A stretch of DNA of 64,000 nt from contig NC_049985.1 in NCBI RefSeq assembly GCF_000003815.2, forward strand, positions 4,616,234 through 4,680,233, given 5' to 3'. The notes below the pieces were generated by a model, which saw only the letters and a list, made by a program, of their open reading frames with translations, was not told where the DNA came from and made no database searches. Within the stretch, counting starts at the first letter, position 1, and every line of letters begins with the position of its first letter. The DNA comes from Branchiostoma floridae (lineage: Eukaryota; Chordata; Leptocardii; Amphioxiformes; Branchiostomatidae). Below are positions 55,831-64,000 of the stretch, piece after piece. Both the position numbers and the translations under genes were made by a program.

Positions 55831-56804
55831 CCCTCAAACCACCGTAGCTTTTTTGCGACGTAGATTACCGTATGGGGTCAAAACTGACCCCAAAACGTTT
55901 TGTACAAATACAGTTTTTTTGTGTGACACTTTTTGTGATTTTTATATATGTTTAGTTTCACTAATCTATGTGGAACAGTCTGACATGATTAGGTGAGAAT
56001 ATTTCTAGCTCATTATCATAATTTCTGCAAAAGATCATGATGACCACATTTTGCACCAATGCTATTCAGACCGGGAAGGAGATTTTTGATGACAATTTCA
56101 ATGCCGTATAACGTCTGAATGGCTCACGCTAGGGCCACCAAACTTGGTAACTTTTTAGAAAATGTTGAAAGCAAAAATTTTCAGTGAACAAAGTATGTTT
56201 ATCATTTTTCATGTTGCCATGGCAACGAAATTCTGACAGACATATCTATTACTAATTATTAATATTATTAAGTTTTCTAATTTTGTATTAAACATTTAAG
56301 TTTTAAGGTTTTCTTAGCAGATATCAGTTGTTTATCACATCTTATGAAATTCAACGTAAATTTCATACCTCAATATTCGTGATTTATGCTAATTTAATGA
56401 CGTCATCAGGCAAAATCCAAGATGGCGGCCGAGATTACCTAAATGACGTCATAATGGCGTCATATAACATGATATTGGCACAAAAGCTGTTACAATAATT
56501 TTGGCTTACATGTACATCATTCTCTAAAAATTTCGTGATTCTAAGATAAGTAGTTTAGGTGTAGGTCGGAAAAGTTTGTTTAAAAAAATGCTGGGGTCAG
56601 TTTTGACCCCACTGGACCATACATAAACTTTCTAAGATAACTTAATCAATAATGAGCCAATCTCGTTAAAAACTTATAAGAAGTTATAGGACATATATAC
56701 AAACAAACTCATGGGAGGAAATTTGTTTTCGACCACAAATGCCATGATGGCACACATCGATATACGCCTGGGGTCAGTTTTGACCCCATACGGTGGTTTG
56801 AGGG
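55831..56804. mobile_element. Non-autonomous piggyBac-type element
   Basis: CCCTCAAACCACCGTA at the left and the exact inverse TACGGTGGTTTGAGGG at the right are both flanked by TTAA (55827-55830 and 56805-56808), the obligate piggyBac target. Subterminal GGGGTCAAAACTGACCCC palindromes lie near each end and another at about 56591. 974 bp with no transposase visible. Confidence 0.93.
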
Positions 56805-57954
56805 TTAAACTACAAAAACCAGAGCAAGCCATTGAGGGTCCAAACACACACCACTTCTTCCTTACATCACAAGCTAACTGCCACCATATAGCATGTCCAG
56901 GTCAAAACATGCAAAAAAATGAAGTTTTACTGCAGTACCAAGCTCACACACCAGGGGGGTCAAAATTGACCTTGACCTTAGTCTTCCCAACCCCTACTCA
57001 CAGACTAAATATCATCATAGTCCATCAAGAGGTTCTCAACTTATGATGACCACAAATATCAGAAAACACAAACAGACACACACACAGACACAAACACACA
57101 GACACGCAAAAAAAACATACCTCCATTTTTCAAGGAGGTAAGATTACTAAGAAGGAAAATAAAAGAACAAAGAAAACCTCTACTGACCGACCCTACTCTT
57201 TTCAGGACTGTAACCGGATTTTAAGAACAACATATTTTTTTGCCAAGCCTTATGACAACTCAGGTGTGCCAGCACTTAATCAGTTTGCAGGCCGACCTTG
57301 AAACCCGACCGTGACCTTGTTGACAGGAATTCTGTGTTAATATAAACACTGTGACACGGGCCCCTTACTACACCTGTCTGACATGTCTCTGGCACAAGGT
57401 GTGTTCCCAACCGAGGGCAAACATGCTGAGTTGTGCCAATTCCAAAAACACAAAGAAGCCATTCACAAGTCATCTGTTGGCAAAATTTTCACTTACAGTT
57501 ACAGTAAGTTATGTCAGTGATTGTACTTTGTAGTACCTCTCCAGCTCAAAATACTGCAAATCAGTCAAATTTGGGGGACACTTAATTTTGCTGAAAGGTT
57601 GAAAAGGACATAGAATGCATCGCTGTCAGAAAACCTGTAGCATCCAAAGTGGATCTAGGTCTCTGAGAAACTCACTTCTTAACACAAGATTTACAGTTGC
57701 CTAGCTCCAACTCCAAGCAGATCTATGACTTTGGTCACGTTTGAATTACTTGTAGTAATTTCTACCTGTTTTTGCTGCATTTTCAAAACTTCTTTCTATA
57801 GTGGTTCATATTTTTTGCAGGTGAATAGATAAGTCCTACAAAATGCCACGAAAATTCTGTGACCAAAAACAAGCCACACCCTACGACTGATTGGAGATCA
57901 GAAATACCAGCCTACAACCTTGGAGCAACTCACAGAAAAGATTGGAGATTGCAG

Positions 57955-58407
57955 CAGGGCTGTCTCCAGCTTAAAATTTTTTTCTGTCCCAATCATCGTT
58001 TGTGAGCCCATGTTGTTGATCTTCCTGGTTAAATATGTCATGGTATAAATGGAAGTGCATCTAAAACAGTTCCATGTCTGACTCATTTTTGGACGGACGG
58101 AGTAACATCGACTATCATAATTCCACCGGGTGTCATTATACCGCCACCTCAAAAAAACATTAGTATAGAGGTCTTGCCAAGATTGTCTTGAACACAGGAT
58201 GTTAAATATCTTAAATGTAATACAATTCAGATATTTAGGTGTTGAAGACAATCTTGAGAAGGCCTCTATAACAGCGGTTTTTGAGGTGGCGGTAAAATGG
58301 TACCTGGTGGAATTATGAGAATGAATGTTAGAATTATTTTCCGTCCCAACAAGCTACTATCTGTCCTGGGATGAAAGGACGGGTCCTAGAGACAGCTGAC
58401 AGCACAG
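57955..58407. mobile_element. hAT-type MITE containing a foldback
   Basis: Starts CAGGGCTGTCTCCAGC and ends in a GGACGGGTCCTAGAGACAGC stretch then TGACAGCACAG. The flanks GATTGCAG and GATTGCAC agree at 7 of 8 positions. Its ends resemble the 1.9-kb element at 59171. A separate inverted repeat occupies 58115-58320. Confidence 0.7.
58115..58320. mobile_element. Foldback nested in a hAT MITE
   Basis: CATAATTCCACCGGGTGTCA, then ACCGCCACCTCAAAAA, then AAGATTGTCTTGAACAC is mirrored by the downstream half, ending GGTGGAATTATG. Arms are about 90 bp with some mismatches. It probably inserted into the surrounding element. Confidence 0.75.
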
Positions 58408-58930
58408 GATTGCACTGAAAGATAATGATTAAAAAGACTTGGCAACTGCACAGGCTAAAGGAATACAAGTTTGACATAATGAATAACATATATTGTATCA
58501 AAACATGATGGAGTACATTTGTATTCTAGTACTGATTCCGTCGATAACATTACTACTTAGTTAGGTCATGACTACTATCTAAATTACTACATGTCAACAT
58601 GCATACCACAAGTGCTAGGTATACCACAACCCCCACCTACTGCCTGCTGGGATCAGTGATTCAGAGCTAGAGATAGGGAACGCCATAGTAACTGCCTAAC
58701 GTCTACTTCTGGATTTTATCGCTGCAGCCGACCAAGTCGCCCCTGACATTCCTTGCGAGCGACTGTATACAAGTTTGGCTAAACAACTCCAAGGCAACAG
58801 TCTTAGTACCTGACCAACACATTACATCATGACATAACTTCGCTCGAAAATATCAGAAAGGGGGTGGCTCAAAAAAGGTAAAGGTATTCCCATATGGCCT
58901 TTTTGAATCTGAGGGCGTAGGAACAGTGGG

Positions 58931-59154
58931 TTATTATTCTCCAAGCAGAGGTTGAGTCACAGACACATAGTAGAACTAGAAGTTGGAATTTTTACCGGCT
59001 CGCTCCCCAGTAACTATTTTATTCTCCAAGCAGAGGTTGAGTCATGGAGATATGCTAGTAGTCAGGATTTTTGCCGGCTCGCTCCTCTCACAAGCTAGTA
59101 AAAGTCCCAGCTACTATCTCCACAACTCAACCTCTGTTTGGAGAATAGTTATTA
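58931..59154. mobile_element. Element with ATTCTCCAAGCAGAGGTTGA ends
   Basis: TTATTATTCTCCAAGCAGAG at the left is mirrored by CTCTGTTTGGAGAATAGTTA at the right. An internal second copy of the left end at about 59020 shows a tandem duplication (both followed by a GCCGGCTCGCTCC or ACCGGCTCGCTCC block). Confidence 0.75.
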
Positions 59155-59170
59155 TCCACTGAGTCTAGAG

Positions 59171-61070
59171 CAGTGCTGTCTCCAGGACCCGTCCCTCCGT
59201 CCCTGGACGGAAATTTACTTGTTGGGACGGAAAAAAATTTCACCCATTCCGTCCCAAAAAATCTTAATTTCATCATTTTCATGACATGAAAATGCAGTTT
59301 CGTAAGCTTAAAATGGCAGATTCAATAACTAAAATAGCCTTCCGAATTCAAATTTAATCGACTTTTGCCTTTTTCTTCACCACGTCTCCACCTTCCAAGC
59401 CACGAGATAAGCGTGGCGCAAAAGAAGGCGGGGCTGCGGCGTTATCTCACCTTACCACTGTGCCTTACCACAGTTGTGGCTCTTTAGGCTAAAGTCACGG
59501 TCGACTAGCACCACGGTCCAAACATAAACTACGGGTGAGACCGGGACTCTCCAACTGATGATGTGGCGAACACGCGGTGTACGCCTGTTCTTTTCATAAA
59601 CATGTTCCAGACACGCCCTATTGGCGAAAGTTCGGGGGTTGGCAGAAATCAGCTTCTTTTCGTATGCAGGCCGCCCGAGCTGTGGGCGGAGAACGAATCC
59701 CGCCCAATTTGTTTCCATATAGTAAAAGATGTGTGTGTACTGGTGTATGAACAAGCATGGCAAGAAAACATCTGTAATAATCGATATCACTTTTATTCTA
59801 TGTTTTATTTTGCAATGCCGATCGGAATCACTAGGCTCTTGTACGTTTTAAAATCAACATTAACGGGAAACTGCAATTCATTATGAACCTGACACGGCAG
59901 TTCTGAAATTATCTTTCTTTACTCGGCCGTCGTGTGTGTATCGGGACCTCAGTAAACCGTCACACTGGTGATCTCCATAGTTCTACAACCATCAACAAAG
60001 GAGGTTTTTCCCCTGGTGCAAACTGTAAACAGATGGCAAACACCATATTCTCACCGTCTACGTCTACGATGTGACGAAGCCACGGCCGATTCTTGCGCCA
60101 TTTATCTTCAAAAGAACGCTTTTGCTTGGAGTTGGGACCGAGCTCGCAGCGCCGTGTTCGTAAAGTTCCGCGTTTCATCGTGACTGACATGGTGTTACCG
60201 CTTTGTCCGTGCCGCTGCTGCCTGTGATTGGTGGGAAGTTGATTGAATTTGAAGAATTATAACGCACGCCCTGTCGCAGGCACTACTTCAAAAGGCTACC
60301 ACCGATGCTGCTACCATGGTAACAACACGTCTTGCCGCGTTTTCCAACTCGCTGCTGTTACAGCTTACATGCATAATTTTCGGGGGAATGTAAACCTGTT
60401 TTCACGGGAAAATATCAGGAATCGATCTTGTGTATTTTTTGCCGATCTTCCCCTGAAATTATACGGGAGTAGCCTGCGACGGTATTCTTACCCAGCACTG
60501 TGAACATGATCGCTGTTGGTAATTTTCCACCGATCTGCAAATCTGTACCCTTTGGACGGTGCTGGACGACGAGCAAAAAGGTGTTCAATTTTATTGAGAA
60601 ATGCACATTCCTTTCAGTACGATCTTCCGATATCTTACAAGCTGAAATGCGTCAATGGACCTCGGTCAATAATGCCAACACCCGCGGCGTTATCCAGCCC
60701 CCGAGCTATCCACAAATTATCGATCAACAAATACGTGAAAATGACGAAGAAAAAGTATCATGCAAAGTTCAGAGTGTAAACGCAACACTGCTTAACGAAC
60801 AATATATTTCGTCAGCGAAATGCCGACCAAAGGGCGGGCAGTCGGAACAAAGCCTTTTGTTTGGAGATCGTGGGGTGTCGGTAGTCCTACTTTACGAAAT
60901 GAAATTTTGCCTCTGAAAATACGTGAAATGGCGTTTTAGAGGGTTTGAATTTTCAAATTTTCCCGGGGGAGCATGCCCCCGGACCCCCCTAGTTTGGCGA
61001 GCGCCTTCGGCCCGATCCCCCCACCCCAATGTTAGGGACGGAAATAAATTTAAAGCTGGAGACAGCACTG
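59171..61070. mobile_element. hAT transposon, 1.9 kb, internally deleted, GTCTAGAG target duplication
   Basis: Perfect 15-bp terminal inverted repeats CAGTGCTGTCTCCAG and a perfect 8-bp target duplication GTCTAGAG (59163-59170, 61071-61078). Inside, the minus strand carries a likely first transposase exon (60055-60190) but no catalytic domain could be seen, so it is probably an internally deleted non-autonomous derivative. It inserted into an older SINE/repeat composite. Confidence 0.93.
60055..60190 (-). CDS. Probable hAT transposase first exon (zinc-finger N-terminus)
   Basis: ATG at 60190 encodes MSVTMKRGTLRTRRCELG and then KRSFEDKWRKNRPWL, ending DVDG at a G|GTGAGA donor. The KRSF-x-x-x-W-x-x-x-x-PWL pattern resembles the start of TTF/BED-type zinc fingers found in hAT transposases and domesticated hAT proteins, in which a C-x-x-C would come in the next exon. 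That exon is not present nearby. The match is short, so the assignment rests mainly on its position inside a clear hAT element. Confidence 0.5.
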
Positions 61071-61127
61071 GTCTAGAGTATGGAATCTTAAGGCGGAGCC
61101 CATCCCTCTCCTACCACCACCTTTTAC

Positions 61128-61215
61128 CTTCTCAACTGAAGTCAGTTACCTATTTTCACACCTGGGTGGAGTGAGGAAAGTCGAGTTACATGCCTTTCCC
61201 AAGGGCACAGCAGCT
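61128..61215 (-). repeat. SINE tail fragment
   Basis: On the minus strand GTGCCCTTGGGAAAGGCATG is followed by TAACTCGACTTTCCTCACTC, the body seen in tRNA-derived SINEs of invertebrate deuterostomes. Head not identified. Confidence 0.6.
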
Positions 61216-61559
61216 AGCCAGAAAAGGAACTAGCCAGGCAGAACCCACATGTTTCTATAACCCCTATTCAATGGTTCAGAAAAATGGGAAGTGAGTGGTA
61301 AAACTAAAAGAAAAACTGAAATTGAACTGCATGAATGAATGTAAACATGCCATTAAATAATGTAAACATGCCCTGTGATGATGAGTGTGAAAACTATAAG
61401 TGTTCACACTGTTCACAGCAAAACTAAATGATGAGAAAAGCAGGCTTAATGTGTTTTGCAGTGAAAAATCATGATTTTCCACTTGCAATTGGAGCTGAGG
61501 AACATTGTCATGCTTGCATGGGTGGGATTTGGGCATTCGTGTAACTAGGAATTGTGCAA

Positions 61560-61690
61560 ATTGCTGAGTGGGTAGGCTGGGAGACATGGAATTGAGAGGT
61601 CATTGGTTCCATTGCTGACATTCCTGGTTAGACGTTACATTGTGTCCTTGGGAAAGACACTTTCCTCACACCACTGAAAGGTATACGTAA
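61560..61690 (+). repeat. tRNA-derived SINE fragment
   Basis: GAGAGGTCATTGGTTCCATTGC resembles a degenerate B box and is followed by GTGTCCTTGGGAAAGACACT and TTCCTCACACC, the same body as at 61128 in opposite orientation. Confidence 0.6.
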
Positions 61691-61710
61691 AAAAAACATG
61701 GTCGGTTAGT

Positions 61711-61892
61711 AGCCCATCCCTCTCCTTCCACCGCCCTTTTAATTTTATTCTCCCAGCCGAGGTTTCATTCAGAGAAAAAGCTGCTACCTTTTACAGTCGT
61801 AAGAATTCTCGGGCACTTTTTTTGTTCTCCCAACTGAAACCTCTGCTTGCAGAGTAAAAAAACTAAAGGTGGTGGATGGAGAGGGATGGGCT
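61711..61892. mobile_element. Inverted-repeat element (CCCATCCCTCTCC ends)
   Basis: AGCCCATCCCTCTCCTTCCA at the left and TGGAGAGGGATGGGCT at the right are inverted. Inside are the GAGGTTTC and GAAACCTC parts of the CCAAGCAGAGGTT family. The left sequence also occurs at about 61095, just right of the hAT insertion. Confidence 0.6.
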
Positions 61893-64000
61893 CAGTCTTC
61901 CAATACTGTGCCCTAGAGTAGACAGATTGGCCCCCCACTGCACCTTCACTAAAGTATCAAAGGCTATGAGTCTATGGGATCTTTACCTTTAAATCATATT
62001 TATAGGGACACTTGTCATCCCTGAGGGCATGGTTTGCAGTACACCACAAAATATTCATTCTCAAAGACCATTTCCTCATGTTCCCCATGACACATATTTA
62101 GATTCCTTTTTACTAGATGAGGAAATAGACAAGAGATTATATCTCCAGGCAAGACAACTGCTCTGAAGAGCCAACCAGTATCCAACTGTGGTGGCCTGCT
62201 GGATACTGGTTAGCCCTCAGGAAACAGTATTGCCTTGTCACTGATAGATCTGCTTGGAGATTAGACAAGAATGGCAAATACACTTGCAATACACACCTGT
62301 TATTTGCAGATTTTCTTTTCAATTGCTTTTTCTAATTGCAGAGAAAAATTGCAATTTAGCAAGGATTTGAAGGAATAAAAATATTAGTTGTATCATTAAC
62401 GTTAATCACATATTCATATTGCAAGGAAAAAAAGAGAAATGAATTGAATATGAAGTACCGACCATATCTACCATAAATTCACCTATTTAAGTTATTAGGT
62501 TATTTCTTGGAAACTTACCTTTGAAACACACATATTATTCACTTTGTCATGATTTAAGAGTAGAAGCTTACCTCGAATATCAAACCAACAAAATCATTTC
62601 AAGTTTTACAGTACTAACGTTACTTCTGCCCCTGACAAGCCCAGCTCCCCTTGTTTTGGTTGATACACTACTGTGACACTGGCCATTGACCCCTGTAGGA
62701 CCTTTCAGTGCCACCAGGAGGTGCCGACTCCTCCCAGCTTTCCTGATACCCTGAACAACAGTTTCCTACTGGCTTTTCTTTTCAGTACAGTTTCCACCCA
62801 CTGCGTTGCAGCTGTTCTCCAAAAAAAATCTAGATTTCGCATAGAAAATAAAATTGTCATCGGTTTGGTACATTTTGCATAAAACGTGTCCTGACATGAA
62901 CAAGGGGGCAGAAAGGTAAAACGTCAAAATCCTACTCTGTAATTTTCCTAGTTCTTTGACAACCACATGGCGTCCTGCCTGGGCATTCCCCTCTGTCTTC
63001 TTGTGTACAGCGGGCAAAACAAAGAAGTGCGTCGGCAAGAGAAGCTGTCTGCCCCGTAGAGATGTGTTGCAGCATGCCGCTAAAAATCACAGACGACCTC
63101 ACCTCGGGTGCAGCAACGGTTTTTCTCAAATGTGCCACCACATGCCAAGCAAGGCGACTGCAAGGTTGTCTACTCCACCTGGCTCCTTTTCCTTCGCCCG
63201 GCCGGCTCCTTCGAGGTTCGGCGCCACAATCTTCGCGACAATCTACGACCTAACACGATCCCCTCACGACTGCACTAGAGTCGGTCGCTATCGGAAATGC
63301 TGTAGGGAGAAATACCAAGACAAAGAGAGAGCGCCAATACCTTGTGAAAAATGCAGGAACCTCTCAAAAGCAGATGTCTTCCGCCAGTAGCTGGAGACAG
63401 ACGTGTTAGAAGCGGATCCCAGACGGCTGAGGAAATGTTGTGAATAAATTATGCAGGATTAAAAGCCATGACTGTCATTGGCTCGGGGTCGTGGGAAGGA
63501 CAAGGAGGAGACAAATTCAGCTCATCAACACCCAAGGATGACGAGGGTATCATTCTAAAGAAATGAATAACAAAAACAAAACAAAGAAATCAGTTTTGAC
63601 TCACAATGTTGCCACTTCTTTTCTTCACCGCTGAATTCTCAGAGAGGGATCAACCGTGAAATGTAAACCGTTACACGTTGCCACGGTAACGGTGACTGCT
63701 ACAGTATTTGCTACATTGCAGAATTGTTAACGTTACACTGAGTTTTGGGGGTCATGTAAAAATTTTCGGACCTTTGGGGGGACTTTTTTTTCAAGATCCC
63801 GAATACACATTTAAATGCGAAAGCTGGACCCCTGCCGCGTTGCTCATGATCTGTTTTCAGGAACCGACAATTATCATGAGCCGGCAAATTATACCAAGGA
63901 ATATATAATCAACGATAAAAGCTCCTTAATTATACACATCCAGGGTTATTGTTTCTGATTCTATTGTTTTCTTGTTCTCGTAAAGTTGTGAAAAGAAAGA
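61893..64000. other. No gene recognised
   Basis: No supported exon. A GC-richer stretch (62950-63430) has overlapping open frames on both strands without domains, atypical starts and no clear splice partners; it could be a promoter or UTR of a gene beyond the window. A hairpin-like CCAGTATCC/GGATACTGG pair lies near 62170-62210. Confidence 0.45.

Noticed and set aside
62956-63390. 144-codon plus-strand frame and minus-strand frame in a GC-richer stretch
   Set aside because: No recognisable domain. The minus-strand frame begins with GTG rather than ATG and both overlap. Could be a UTR, but a gene is not supported.

Overview
The window looks like a cephalochordate (amphioxus, Branchiostoma-like) nuclear genome segment. 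This is inferred from small exons with GT-AG introns, chordate-type LARS1 and MFSD8 orthologues, a leucine-rich-repeat membrane protein whose tail has QPYAV/LAPYA tyrosine repeats of a kind I associate with amphioxus, and many short non-autonomous DNA transposons. Species cannot be fixed from the sequence alone.

Layout. Positions 1-2500 hold two arrays of perfect 22-24 bp palindromes repeated about every 31 bp; a decayed third array lies in a LARS1 intron near 4.2 kb. Cytosolic leucyl-tRNA synthetase (LARS1, + strand) runs from a candidate start exon at 2000, with 29 further introns, to a stop at 28275; 30 exons from 3037 join in frame to 1178 codons. Its large intron at 15758-20378 contains a complete two-exon gene on the opposite strand (15960-19101), an 810-residue LRR receptor-like protein with 18 tandem 15-residue tyrosine repeats in its tail. 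Next is MFSD8/CLN7 (+, 30111 or 31095 to 38471), a lysosomal 12-TM transporter/channel with two candidate first exons that share the same splice phase and each encode an acidic dileucine motif. A Thr-rich mucin-like type I membrane protein lies on the minus strand (43398-47733), with a signal-peptide exon, an N-glycosylated 13-residue repeat region, a TM segment and two possible C-termini.

The last 16 kb appears to have no complete host gene. It is transposon-rich: a 5'-truncated LINE with a 14-bp target duplication, several hAT-type elements with 8-bp target duplications (one of 1.9 kb that keeps a likely transposase first exon), a piggyBac-type element with TTAA ends, foldback elements, tRNA-derived SINE pieces and short tandem arrays.

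The most unusual theme is repeated local duplication across exon/intron boundaries of LARS1 and MFSD8. Partial exon copies with adjoining intron sequence sit beside the true exon in at least six places. One is a near-perfect 162-bp in-frame unit in which the exon start occurs three times. A mariner-like MITE has also inserted at the splice donor of MFSD8 exon 9. I know of no description of this arrangement, but I could not search for one.
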